Shown: positions 31,222 to 40,621 of the stretch, piece after piece | How the letters are laid out: each line of letters opens with the position of its first letter | How positions within the stretch are numbered: the first letter of the stretch is position 1 | Origin: a virus | IMG/VR virus record: IMGVR_UViG_3300010208_000015 | Location: 1-41,720 of that record | DNA: 41,720 nucleotides | Direction: 5' to 3' (one strand) | Notes under the pieces: model-generated | Told to the model about the DNA's origin: nothing | The model's input: the letters and a program-made list of their open reading frames with translations, nothing else | Database searches by the model: none | Made by a program: the position numbers and the translations under genes

Positions 31222-31250
31222 TTGTCTAATGACATATACGTTATTATTTT
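31222..31250 (+). promoter_or_regulatory. Promoter of the ImmA/IrrE-HTH gene with overlapping half-site
   Basis: TTGTCT (31222-31227), a 17-bp spacer and TATTTT (31245-31250) precede the AGGAGG of the 31271 gene. The spacer holds TGACATATAC, which shares GACATAY with the two operators, and TGTCTAATGACA is a dyad over the -35. This suggests autoregulation. Confidence 0.5.
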
Positions 31251-31270
31251 TAATTAACTTAGGAGGAAGG

Positions 31271-33130
31271 ATGACAAAAGGACCCTCATTTAAAAATTTC
31301 ATAATTAAAAACTATTCAACAAAAATAAATAATTATGTAGAAAAATACTTCTTAAATAACAGAAATTGTATAAAATCAAATAAATTAATTAAAATATTAA
31401 ATATAGAATATGATACATCAGAAATAATCAAAGTTGGAGTAAATGACTTACCAGGAAAATATATTTCTTTTGAAATAATAGTTAAATCCTGTTTTTGGGC
31501 AAATGGAACATCAAAGTACAGTGATGAGGATGAAGAGGAAATTCATCAATGGTTTACAATAAAGGGTACAGGCAGTATTTCAGATAAGCTAAAGAATATT
31601 CAATTAGATGAAATTTACACCTTTGATGAACAATCTATAAGTAATAATAAATTATCTGATGATTTAGTACCTTTAATAAAAAAAACACAACTAGATGACA
31701 TAGCAAACGCTTTTTTAAAAAAATATCAACCAGATCCCCTCAATGAACCAAAAGCTATAAACCCATTTTCTATCGCAGAGAAAATGGGCTTAACGATAGA
31801 ACAACATAAGCTTTCTAATGATTACTCAATTTTTGGTTCAATTTTATTTGAGGAGTGCTCTTTAAACATTTGGGATAATAATAAAGAGCAAATAAAGGAT
31901 TTTAAAAAAGGTACAATTCTTGTAGACCCATCTGTATTTTATCTTAGAAATCTAGGTTCTTTTAACAATACGATTATTCATGAATGTATTCATTGGGAGT
32001 TACACAAAAAAGCTTTTGAATTTGAAAAAATATATAATAAGGATTTAAATAAAATTGCTTGTTTCGTAGATGGGAAAATGAAAACTTCAAATACAAAAGA
32101 ATCGTATATTGAATGGCAAGCTAATGAACTTACACCTAGAGTTCAGGCGCCAAGAGAAATGTTAATTAAAAAATTTAGGGAATATAGTAATAAATATGAT
32201 TCAATTTCTTCTAGTAGTTTAATTTTAGATTCAATAGAAAATATAATAGATGATCTTTCTAGTTTTTTTAACATTTCAAGACAATCAGCTAAGATTAGAT
32301 TAATAGAATGTGGATATAATATTGCACGAGGAGCCTTTAATTATATAGATAATAAATATATTAAGCCCTTTGCCTATAATGAAAAAGCTTTATTAGATAA
32401 TCAAACCTTTTCTATTGGAATTGAAGATTTAATTATTGAAGCGATGAAAAATCCTGATTTAAATAAGTTAATTGAGAAAGGGAAATTGATTTATACTAAT
32501 TCATTTCTATGTTTAAATGATTCAAAATATATAGAGAAAAGCACTCAAGAACTAACCGAATATGCAAGATTAAATGTTGATGAGTGCTGCTTAAAATTTG
32601 ATATTAATACAAGTAATTCAAGTAAAGGAAAAACCTTATCAAAAAAATGTATACTATGCAGAGATATAAATTCTGGAATTAAGTATAAAGTAGAATTTGA
32701 TGAAAAAGTAAACAATAATATTGTCTTGCAATCTCAAGCAATAATAGAAAGTGAGAGTTATATAAATGAGGGGTTGGATTGCATTTATAATTGTTTATCT
32801 AAATCACTTAAAGCCCTTATGAAATGGGTAAATATTACAGAGAGAAAATTGGCTGACAAATCTGAAGTGTCTGAAAAAACAATTCAAAGAATTAGAACTG
32901 GAGAAAGTGTATCTCCAACTTTAGAAACAATGGTTGCATTGTGTATTGGAATGGACCTCCCCTATGATGTAAGTCTAGCTTTTATTGAAAAAGCTGGATT
33001 AACTCTCATTGGTAATACTGCTGAAAAATTATTATTCAAATTTTTCTTAAAGGATGGATGTAGTTATGATATTTACAAATGTGATGAAATACTTAAAGCA
33101 AAAGGCTTTAAAGGATTTATAAGAGAATAA
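31271..33130 (+). CDS. ImmA/IrrE-type metalloprotease with C-terminal HTH
   Basis: This 619-residue protein has a central ImmA/IrrE zinc protease domain: TIIHECIHWELHKK holds HExxH (about residue 237) and the third ligand lies in IEWQANELTPRVQAPREM. The C-terminal quarter has an Xre-like helix-turn-helix (TERKLADKSEVSEKTIQRIR, about residues 520-560). ImmA/IrrE proteins cut or switch phage repressors. A fusion carrying its own DNA-binding domain may be both sensor and repressor. I chose ATG 31271 with AGGAGG upstream. It is divergent from the early operon, as a lysis-lysogeny control gene would be. Confidence 0.85.
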   Translation: MTKGPSFKNFIIKNYSTKINNYVEKYFLNNRNCIKSNKLIKILNIEYDTSEIIKVGVNDLPGKYISFEIIVKSCFWANGTSKYSDEDEEEIHQWFTIKGTGSISDKLKNIQLDEIYTFDEQSISNNKLSDDLVPLIKKTQLDDIANAFLKKYQPDPLNEPKAINPFSIAEKMGLTIEQHKLSNDYSIFGSILFEECSLNIWDNNKEQIKDFKKGTILVDPSVFYLRNLGSFNNTIIHECIHWELHKKAFEFEKIYNKDLNKIACFVDGKMKTSNTKESYIEWQANELTPRVQAPREMLIKKFREYSNKYDSISSSSLILDSIENIIDDLSSFFNISRQSAKIRLIECGYNIARGAFNYIDNKYIKPFAYNEKALLDNQTFSIGIEDLIIEAMKNPDLNKLIEKGKLIYTNSFLCLNDSKYIEKSTQELTEYARLNVDECCLKFDINTSNSSKGKTLSKKCILCRDINSGIKYKVEFDEKVNNNIVLQSQAIIESESYINEGLDCIYNCLSKSLKALMKWVNITERKLADKSEVSEKTIQRIRTGESVSPTLETMVALCIGMDLPYDVSLAFIEKAGLTLIGNTAEKLLFKFFLKDGCSYDIYKCDEILKAKGFKGFIRE

Positions 33131-33239
33131 TTTAAACTTTATTGAATAATAAAACTCCCTTATCAATTTAATTTAAAATACTAAAAATCAAAACTTTTAT
33201 AATTAATACTAAAAAAATTAATATCGATTAAAATAAATA

Positions 33240-33248
33240 TGCTATACT
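33240..33248 (+). promoter_or_regulatory. Extended -10 of the mcrBC operon
   Basis: TG (33240-33241), one base, then TATACT (33243-33248) form an extended -10 element about 75 bp before the mcrB start. The -35 is poor, which fits an extended -10 promoter. Confidence 0.5.
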
Positions 33249-33321
33249 AGCAATTAGGTATCTATATTAAAATACATTATTTGATATCATAATTGTAATA
33301 TATATTATTTTGGAGAACATA

Positions 33322-36300
33322 ATGACTGAATGGCTAATCCCTGCAAATCTAAATAAATATAATGTAATTGAAGCTTTTAATGAATTTAAAAGAATAGAAT
33401 GGAAACAATCCGCGAATATTGAAATAGGAGATATTATTTACATATATGTTTCGTTTCCATTACAAGCAATAAAATTTAAATGCAAAGTAAATAAAAATAA
33501 TATTTCCACCAGAACAATTGATGATAGTAAATATTATATAAATGAAGATTTTTCAGCTACTTCTGATAGATTTTTGGAAATAGAATTAATTAACAGTTAT
33601 TCTTCAGAATTATTTGCTATTGAATATCTTGAGAAACATGATTTTATTATTCCACAGGGGCCTTATAGAATATCAGTTGAATTGAAAAAATATTTATCTT
33701 TAGTAAATTCATTAATAAATTCAGAGGAGCTTGATCCAAATTCTCATGATGGGTCTTATCTTTTACTTCAGGAGACAATAAACTCATACAAAAATATGCA
33801 AGATATTTCTTTATGTGATTATAGAGATTTAAACTTGATATATCATATGGTTATTGGTACATGGAAACAAGGAATTTCTAAAAAAACTATTTCAATTCAA
33901 AAAAGCAATCTTCCAGACCCTGAAAAAGCTAGACTAGAAAATATTTTAAAATCAATCTGGGAGAATGCATTAAATCAAAAATATTCAAATCAAGAAAATA
34001 ATGTTGCTACAATTGGAATGTTTGGTACAGGGTTTTATTCTTTTGAAAAAAATACAGACAAAAATTCTGTTATTGATTTTATAAAAATGTGTATTAATAT
34101 TATTGATATTCAAAATGATAATGATATTTATACTATTTGTGAAAAAACGTTAAAAAATGAAATAAAAGGTATGAAAGTAGCCTCAGCATCAGTTATTCTA
34201 CATTGTTTAAAACCACTTTCTTTTCCTATTCTAAATAATAATCAAGGAGCTAAAAATATTTATGAATATTTAAGTATTCCAATAACAAATCTAGGAGAAT
34301 TAAATACATATATTAATAATTGCAAAATAATAAAAGAATTTAGAGATAAGAATTTTACTGTAAAAAATTATAGAATATTTGATTTAAAAGCAAGAGATAT
34401 AATTAATCAGTTTACAGAAATTGATTATATAGCGATTTTAGATTACTTAGAAAAATACAATGGTTCAGATTATGCAAATCCTGCAAAAGAAGAATTATCA
34501 AACGAATTAAAAGATAAATACAAAAAAATAAAAAAAGAAGCAAAAAGAATCGTTAATGAATTAAAAAAAATTGTTACATTTTGCAAGGATTATTTCGATT
34601 TATCTAATTTTGGCCAAATTTCTTGGTTAGATGGTTCTAACACAAAAGTACGTAATTATTTATGGGTTCAGCTTAAAGATAATAAATATCAGAATAACCC
34701 AATTAGTATATCTATTGTTGTTGAAATATCAGAAATTACAAATAAGCCAAGATTTAGTTTTAGTTTAGAAATAAAAAATCAAAAAGCAACTCAACAACAA
34801 TTAAAAAGCTTTCATACACATTTAGATATTCCTATAAAATTAGATAGTAAGTTGAAATATATATCAAGCAATAATGAAAACGGCTCAAAAAATATAGTTG
34901 AGGAGCCTGTTGATATAATAAAAAATAAAATCGAATCAGGGATATATAAAAAAATACAAATATCCAGAATAGTTGAACAAGAGGATAATCTTTCAAATAT
35001 TGATTATGAAAAATTAATGATTGAATCAATAAAAGAATTGATTCCTTATTATGAGCATGTTATTGGAGAAGATGAAATGTTAAATAATGACAATATTATT
35101 TATAAAAAAGAAGATATTAAACTAAAAACCCAATTTGATAAAAATTTGATTTTTTATGGGCCTCCTGGAACTGGTAAAACTTATCATACAGCAATATATG
35201 CTGTTGCTATATGTGATGGAAAAAAAATTGAAGAACTAACTGATTATGATTATGTTAAAAAAAGATATCATGAATTAGAAAAGGAAGGTAGAATAAATTT
35301 CACTACATTCCATCAATCCTTTTCCTATGAAGATTTTATTGAAGGTATAAAACCAATAGTAAATGAAGAAACAAAAGAAATTTCTTACGAAATAAAAGAT
35401 GGACTATTTAAAGACTTTTGTAATGAAGCTAAAAGTTTTGAAATCGAATCAGAAAACTCCCTAATAAAAGAAGATGCTGTACTATGGAAAATTACTATTA
35501 ATAATGGAGATTTAAATGATATAAAAAAAGAATGTTTCTTAGAAGATAATATTCGTATTGGTTTTAGTTATGATTCTAAAAATGCAAAGTCATTTGTTGA
35601 AGATATAAATATTGGGGATGTTATTTTATCCTTAAAAACAAGAAAAATAATTGATGGAATAGGAGTAGTAACAAGTGAAGCTTTTGAACTTAATAATAAA
35701 GACAGATATAAAACTGCAAGAAAAATTAAATGGCTAGCAAAAGAAGTAAATGAAAATATATTAGAAATAAACAAAGGGAAACAACTAGCAAGAGCTGCAG
35801 TTGCTCATGTTCCAAATATGCTTTTGCCTGATTTAATTGATTTAATTGAAAGAATTAATCCAGAAATTAAGCACACACAAATAAAGAAAAAAACAGACCC
35901 TTATGTTTTTATAATCGATGAAATAAATAGAGGTAACATTTCAAAGATATTTGGAGAATTAATTACTTTAATTGAAGATAAAAAACGTGAAGGAATGAAG
36001 GAAGAACTTCAAGCAACTTTACCCTATTCTAAAGATTACTTTAGTGTCCCTCAAAATGTTTATATTATAGGAACAATGAACACCGCTGATCGGTCAATTG
36101 CTTTATTAGATACAGCATTAAGAAGAAGATTTAAATTTAAAGAAATGTTGCCAAATTTAGAAGTTTTAAAAGGCTATAAAGTTGAAGATTTAGAAATATA
36201 TAATATGATTTACAAAATTAATGAAAGAATTTCTTTTTTATACGATAGAGAACATACTATTGGACATTCTTATTTTATGGATTTAAAAGATGAAAATGCA

Positions 36301-36564
36301 ACTATAGAAAAGCTACAAATAATCTTTGAAAAATCAATAATACCTCTATTACAAGAGTATTTCTATGAAGACTATGAAAAAATACAACTAGTACTAGGAG
36401 ACAATAACAAATCCGAAGATACTTTTAAATTTATTTTGGATAAAAAAGTTAATTCTAGAGACATATTTAAAGGAAATGTTGATGAAATAATTGATCTTCC
36501 TGAAAAAACTTATCAAATAAATAAAGAAGCATTTTTACATATAGAAAGTTATAAAGAAATTTAA
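33322..36564 (+). CDS. mcrB: McrB-like GTPase subunit of modification-dependent restriction system
   Basis: This 1080-residue protein has an N-terminal EVE-like reader domain (EWLIPANLNKYNVIEAF, then IEWKQSANIEIGDIIYIYVS, residues 1-130) and a long middle region. The McrB AAA+ domain has Walker A FYGPPGTGKTYH (about residue 612), TTFHQSFSYEDFIEGIKP, Walker B FIIDEINRGNISKIFGE (about 863) and TMNTADRSIALLDTALRRRF. Between Walker A and B lies an insert of about 140 residues (GDVILSLKTRKIIDGIGVV, ARKIKWLAKEV) that itself looks PUA/EVE-like. It should translocate DNA by GTP hydrolysis after binding modified bases. ATG 33322 has GGAG six bases upstream. mcrC follows 16 bp later. Confidence 0.9.
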   Translation: MTEWLIPANLNKYNVIEAFNEFKRIEWKQSANIEIGDIIYIYVSFPLQAIKFKCKVNKNNISTRTIDDSKYYINEDFSATSDRFLEIELINSYSSELFAIEYLEKHDFIIPQGPYRISVELKKYLSLVNSLINSEELDPNSHDGSYLLLQETINSYKNMQDISLCDYRDLNLIYHMVIGTWKQGISKKTISIQKSNLPDPEKARLENILKSIWENALNQKYSNQENNVATIGMFGTGFYSFEKNTDKNSVIDFIKMCINIIDIQNDNDIYTICEKTLKNEIKGMKVASASVILHCLKPLSFPILNNNQGAKNIYEYLSIPITNLGELNTYINNCKIIKEFRDKNFTVKNYRIFDLKARDIINQFTEIDYIAILDYLEKYNGSDYANPAKEELSNELKDKYKKIKKEAKRIVNELKKIVTFCKDYFDLSNFGQISWLDGSNTKVRNYLWVQLKDNKYQNNPISISIVVEISEITNKPRFSFSLEIKNQKATQQQLKSFHTHLDIPIKLDSKLKYISSNNENGSKNIVEEPVDIIKNKIESGIYKKIQISRIVEQEDNLSNIDYEKLMIESIKELIPYYEHVIGEDEMLNNDNIIYKKEDIKLKTQFDKNLIFYGPPGTGKTYHTAIYAVAICDGKKIEELTDYDYVKKRYHELEKEGRINFTTFHQSFSYEDFIEGIKPIVNEETKEISYEIKDGLFKDFCNEAKSFEIESENSLIKEDAVLWKITINNGDLNDIKKECFLEDNIRIGFSYDSKNAKSFVEDINIGDVILSLKTRKIIDGIGVVTSEAFELNNKDRYKTARKIKWLAKEVNENILEINKGKQLARAAVAHVPNMLLPDLIDLIERINPEIKHTQIKKKTDPYVFIIDEINRGNISKIFGELITLIEDKKREGMKEELQATLPYSKDYFSVPQNVYIIGTMNTADRSIALLDTALRRRFKFKEMLPNLEVLKGYKVEDLEIYNMIYKINERISFLYDREHTIGHSYFMDLKDENATIEKLQIIFEKSIIPLLQEYFYEDYEKIQLVLGDNNKSEDTFKFILDKKVNSRDIFKGNVDEIIDLPEKTYQINKEAFLHIESYKEI

Positions 36565-36580
36565 AAATAAAGGTATTACA

Positions 36581-37885
36581 ATGAATAAAACCTTTGAAGT
36601 CAAAGAATTTGATTTAATAGTTTGCAATCCAGACTATAAAAATAATAGTAACTATAAATACCTAGAAAAAGAAAAATTTGAAAACTTAATAACATTCATT
36701 CATGAATTTGCATCTTCAGAAGATAATGAAGATATTTTAAAATTTTTGAAAATAAGTTATAAAAGAAATATTGGTAATATAATTTCGATTAGGAATTATG
36801 TTGGTTTAATCCAACTAAATAATGGTTTTAAAATTCAGATTTTACCTAAAATAACTTTTTTTCAAAATGTTGATGAGAACAATATAGTTACAAAAAAAAT
36901 ATTCCTTAAAATGCTTAGAAGTTTAAAAGACTTTCCAAGTAATGTATTTAATGAATCTTCTTTAAGAGTTGAAAATATGAATCTATATGAAATATTTATT
37001 AATATGTATCTTCAAGAAGTAAATCATTTAGTAAAAAAAGGATTAAAGTCAGCATATATTAACAAACAAAACAATCTTACCTATTACAAAGGAAAATTAC
37101 TTTCAACTAAAAATTTAAGAGAAAATCTTGTACATAAAGAACGTTTTTTTGTTTCTTATGAAGAATTTCAGATAAATAGACCTGAAAATAAAATTATTAA
37201 AGCAACACTATTAAAATTACAAAAGCTAACAAATAGTTTTTCTAATTCAAAAAAAATAAGATTATTATTAATACATTTTGAAGAAGTAAAACCCTCAAAC
37301 AATTTTGATAAAGATTTTTCACAAGTAATAATTGATAGAAATACAAAGGATTATAAAATACTAATACAATGGTCTAAAGTATTTCTAAAGAATAAAAGTT
37401 TTTCAACATTTTCTGGTAGTACAAAGTCCAGATCACTGCTATTCCCAATGGAAACAATATATGAAAGTTATGTAGCTAAAGAACTTAAAAAAGTTATGTC
37501 ACCATTAGGATGGACTGTATCGAGTCAAGATAAGGGGAAATACCTTTTTAATGAGCCATTGAATAGATTTGCTTTAAGACCAGATATAGTAATGAGTAAG
37601 GATTATAGAGTAATAGTGCTTGATACAAAATGGAAAAATCTTATTGATAACGAGAAAAAAAATTATGGAATATCTCAAAGTGATATGTATCAAATGTACG
37701 CTTATTCTAAAAAATATAATACTTCAGAAATTTGGTTGTTATATCCGATAAACTTTGAGATGCAAAATCACTTACCAATTAAATACCACAGTGAAGATAA
37801 AACAACTGTAACTATTTATTTTATTGATCTACTAAATATTGATGAAAACTTAATCCGATTAGGAAATCAAATCGAGAAGTCTTAA
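36581..37885 (+). CDS. mcrC: McrC-like nuclease subunit
   Basis: This 434-residue partner of McrB has an N-terminal DUF2357-like/McrC beta domain (NIISIRNYVGLIQLNNGFKI, QILPKI) and a C-terminal PD-(D/E)XK nuclease: RFALRPDIVMSKDYRVIVLD with TKWKNL, that is PD...DTK (about residue 330). The helical middle (YYKGKLLSTKNLRENL, EFQINRPENKIIKATL) matches McrC proteins. It would cut DNA when McrB complexes collide. AAAGG is upstream of the ATG. The start-to-stop frame is intact, so the system looks functional. Confidence 0.9.
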   Translation: MNKTFEVKEFDLIVCNPDYKNNSNYKYLEKEKFENLITFIHEFASSEDNEDILKFLKISYKRNIGNIISIRNYVGLIQLNNGFKIQILPKITFFQNVDENNIVTKKIFLKMLRSLKDFPSNVFNESSLRVENMNLYEIFINMYLQEVNHLVKKGLKSAYINKQNNLTYYKGKLLSTKNLRENLVHKERFFVSYEEFQINRPENKIIKATLLKLQKLTNSFSNSKKIRLLLIHFEEVKPSNNFDKDFSQVIIDRNTKDYKILIQWSKVFLKNKSFSTFSGSTKSRSLLFPMETIYESYVAKELKKVMSPLGWTVSSQDKGKYLFNEPLNRFALRPDIVMSKDYRVIVLDTKWKNLIDNEKKNYGISQSDMYQMYAYSKKYNTSEIWLLYPINFEMQNHLPIKYHSEDKTTVTIYFIDLLNIDENLIRLGNQIEKS

Positions 37886-37959
37886 ATTTATATTTTGCAT
37901 TACTTAATAATTGTGAAATTCTTTTTATATTATAGACTATAGATGGAGTATTTAATCGA

Positions 37960-38301
37960 ATGGGATATATTAATAAAAGAGAAATATTTGTTGCTGATTT
38001 AGATCAATATTTTAAAGATAAAAAATACGATGGAGAGTTAATAGGTTTATATGAACCTGATGCTTATGATATGGAAATCGTAATTCAAAATTATGCAAAT
38101 ACTCAATATCAATTTATTGCCTATTTTTAACAAAAAATAATAGAAATGCCTAGATTTGATAATATTCATATTGAAATAGATTTTAATAAATTTTATAAGA
38201 ATGTTGATATATTTGCGGTTTATCAGGAAGAAGAATATTATGACTTTGCTTTAAAAGTTTATGATGAATACTTTTATAGGTCTTATTATAATTTAAATTG
38301 A
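37960..38301 (+). pseudogene. Small acidic protein gene split by an ochre codon
   Basis: The frame starts at ATG 37960 (GGAG 10 bases upstream), reads MGYINKREIFVADLDQYF, and stops at TAA 38128-38130 after 56 codons. In the same frame it continues QKIIEMPRFDNIHIEIDF to a second stop at 38301, giving 113 codons in total with the same acidic, aromatic character (EEEYYDFALKVYDEYFYR). A single-base change (for example CAA or GAA to TAA) would explain it. I do not recognise the family. It could also be two short genes, the second starting at 38146, but no ribosome site precedes it. Confidence 0.5.
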
Positions 38302-38325
38302 GTAATATTTAAATTATTTTTTCCA

Positions 38326-38354
38326 TTCAATAATATATTTTCATATGGTACAAT
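38326..38354 (+). promoter_or_regulatory. Promoter of the ankyrin gene, related to the 47-bp repeats
   Basis: TTCAAT, 17 bp, then TACAAT, with TGG before the -10 (extended -10). The surrounding CCATTCAATAAT and CATATGGTACAAT match the promoter in the 47-bp repeats at 40396 and 41632 at most positions. Confidence 0.55.
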
Positions 38355-38412
38355 ACAACTTATATAAAAACAGAATATAAGACAAATAAATTTTGACTTG
38401 AGGAAAATTCTA

Positions 38413-39083
38413 ATGAAAAAAAAACTTTAATTACAGTTTCCATACTAGCTTTTTTTATAATTATGGTAATATTGAGTATTCAAAAAACAATTGATTCCAC
38501 TGATTTCTGGAGAATTATTGAAACAGGAACAACTGAAGAATTACAGAGAGTAATCACTACAGGAATTAATGTAAACAAAACCAATAAATATGGAACTACA
38601 CCACTAATTGAGACCACGAGAAACAATAATCTTGGTATGGTAATTGCACTTATAAATGCTGGAGCTGATTCCAATGCAAAAGACAATGATGGAAATACTC
38701 CACTAATTTGGGCTGTACTAAATAAAAATCTTGATATGGCAATTGCGCTTATAAATGCTGGAGCTGATGTCAATTTAAAAAATGCTTATGATGAGCCTCT
38801 TCTACTACAGGCAGTAATAAATGAGGCCCCCCCTGAGGTTCTCTCAGAACTTATCAAGGCTGGTGTTGATGTTAATTACCAATATATAAATGGTCTAACA
38901 GCACTAATGTATGCTTCTTCTTCCAGCACAAATCCTGAAGTTATAATTGCACTTCTAGATTCAGATGTTAATGGTAGACTTAAGGACAATTTGGGGAGAA
39001 CTGCCTTTGACCGAGCAAAAGAGAATCCAGCAATTCAGGGAACAACAGCATACTGGAAACTTAATGAAGCACAATACAAATAA
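38413..39083 (+). pseudogene. Ankyrin-repeat protein with signal sequence out of frame at a poly(A) tract
   Basis: ATG at 38413 (GAGG upstream) is followed by nine A and then a stop in its own frame. With one more A (or two fewer) the frame would read MKKKTLITVSILAFFIIMVI, a clear signal or anchor sequence that leads directly into the 206-codon open frame from 38463. That frame has four to five ankyrin repeats (NKYGTTPLIETTRNNNLGMV, DNDGNTPLIWAVLNKNLDMA, NGLTALMYASSS). As it stands, only a signal-less product from ATG 38463 could be made. It may be a phase-variable gene, a real mutation or a homopolymer sequencing error. Ankyrin proteins of this type bind other proteins in the periplasm or at the membrane. 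Confidence 0.75.
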
Positions 39084-39249
39084 CTTTTAATAGTAATTTT
39101 TATTAACAATACCAGATAAAGTTTGAATTTCATTTTGAGCAAAGGTACTTTCATTCAATTTGATTTAACCTGTCAAACTATATTTTAGTTATTTTGAAAA
39201 AGGTCATACTTGTAACGTTTAAATATTATAATATTAATATATAGAAATT

Positions 39250-40305
39250 CTATTCTATACCACATTTCTTTAATCGATCTTTTCTTTTTTCTAACAATTT
39301 ATTAGTCATTTCTTGCTTTTCTTCTCTAGTTCCAAGATGAATCTTTTTATGACAATTTGGACATAGAGAGACAATATTAGCTTCAACGTCTAGACTTATT
39401 TTATAATTACTTTGTTGGCTTAATGGAATTATATGATGTGCTTCAACATATTCTTTACCTGTTGCACCTGATATAAAAGATTGATGCTCAGAATTTATTT
39501 CACATTTATAATTTGCATGTTTTAGAGCATTTATTGCTTTTTGAGGATTTCTTTTAATGCTTTGATTTGTTCTAGAATTATTTGTTCCTGGAATTTCTTC
39601 AGGTTGATCCTCAAAATCTACTGCAACATCATTCTGTATTTCATTTTGGAAGTATATATCATCATCTTCAATACTACTAGCCACATAAGAAGAGCATCCA
39701 GTGGCCCATCTAATATACTCTGCTTCATTATCTACATCTGGTAATATTGCTTTTAATTCATTAAAAATGCCTATAAGCTTATATAAATCATTAATTAAGT
39801 CATTTTGACTTGGTATATTATCTTTAGGATAATATTTAGATATTATATTCCCTAACTGATAACCTTTACCTAATTTTTGATTAGTATGAAGATTTATTGA
39901 ATCCTCAGGAAAATTAGAAATATCACTTCTAAGTTTTGTTCTTAAATAATCAGAGACTGATTTTACAGTATTGTTTGCTTCAGATTTAAAAGTATTACTA
40001 TACCATGTGTAACCTTGATTTAAAGATAAATAAACACCACTCATATCTTCAGAAAAAAGATAAACAAGATAAAAGCCTTTTTGTGCAGTATTCGTAATTC
40101 TTTTATCAAATACGCACAACCATGGAACACTTGCCCATTGGCCTTTTCCAACAGAGCCTTTAATTAAAATATATTCATCATTTAATTGTTGTTCAATTTG
40201 ATTTTTAAACTCATAATTCACAGTTTGCTGCATTGGATGGCCTGCAAAGTTTTCTGTTCTAGCAAGTAAGTAATTATTTAATATTTCTTCAATAGTATTT
40301 TTCAT
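39250..40305 (-). CDS. DUF3578 (MrcB N-terminal-type) domain fused to HNH nuclease
   Basis: In this 351-residue protein, residues 1-190 match the DUF3578/MrcB_N reader domain: IKGSVGKGQWASVPWLCVFD, YLVYLFSEDMSGVYLSLNQG and YQLGNIISKYY. The C-terminal HNH has KCEIN, EYVEAHHIIPLSQQSNYKIS and NIVSLCPNCHKKIHLG. Such fusions are predicted 5-methylcytosine-dependent restriction enzymes. AAGGAAAC precedes the ATG. A promoter on the minus strand (TTGAAA 40347-40352, 18 bp, GATACT 40323-40328) fits. It lies beside McrBC but on the other strand, a third reader-nuclease combination in this window. Confidence 0.82.
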   Translation of the reverse strand: MKNTIEEILNNYLLARTENFAGHPMQQTVNYEFKNQIEQQLNDEYILIKGSVGKGQWASVPWLCVFDKRITNTAQKGFYLVYLFSEDMSGVYLSLNQGYTWYSNTFKSEANNTVKSVSDYLRTKLRSDISNFPEDSINLHTNQKLGKGYQLGNIISKYYPKDNIPSQNDLINDLYKLIGIFNELKAILPDVDNEAEYIRWATGCSSYVASSIEDDDIYFQNEIQNDVAVDFEDQPEEIPGTNNSRTNQSIKRNPQKAINALKHANYKCEINSEHQSFISGATGKEYVEAHHIIPLSQQSNYKISLDVEANIVSLCPNCHKKIHLGTREEKQEMTNKLLEKRKDRLKKCGIE

Positions 40306-40322
40306 AAAGTTTCCTTACTTAT

Positions 40323-40352
40323 AGTATCTCATAGAAATAAATAACTTTTCAA
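40323..40352 (-). promoter_or_regulatory. Candidate promoter of the DUF3578-HNH gene
   Basis: TTGAAA and GATACT are separated by 18 bp, with TGA before the -10. It lies within 20-50 bp of the start codon. Confidence 0.5.
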
Positions 40353-40395
40353 CAAAAAAAAGAATAAAAGAAAATTCTCAAAAGAATAAAATTTA

Positions 40396-40442
40396 AAATC
40401 TCCCATTCAACAATTTAGTTTTCTATGGTAAAATGAAATTTA
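40396..40442 (+). repeat. 47-bp direct repeat, copy 1, carrying a promoter
   Basis: Identical over 47 bp to 41632-41678. It contains TTCAAC (40406-40411), 17 bp and TAAAAT (40429-40434) with an extended TGG. Downstream of this copy (40443-40621) I see no gene, only short frames. A gene once expressed from it may have been lost. The gap 40306-40621 otherwise holds only the promoter of the HNH gene. Confidence 0.9.
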
Positions 40443-40621
40443 GTTTGATATCAATTGCAAAGAGTTATATAGCATTGTCAGCATCTAAGACGAGGGAAAT
40501 AAGAGTTATTTTATTGATGGAGCTTATAACTACTCCCAAATTAAAAAAAAGAACCCTATTACTATTACCTCTATAACAAAAGTCATTTTAACAAAGAATA
40601 TAGATGTTATACAGAGTACTT

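Noticed and set aside
16746-38130. Stop-codon reassignment as an explanation for interrupted genes
   Set aside because: One interruption is TAG and the other TAA, while TAG, TAA and TGA all end other intact genes here. No suppressor tRNA is visible. Single mutations explain the data better.
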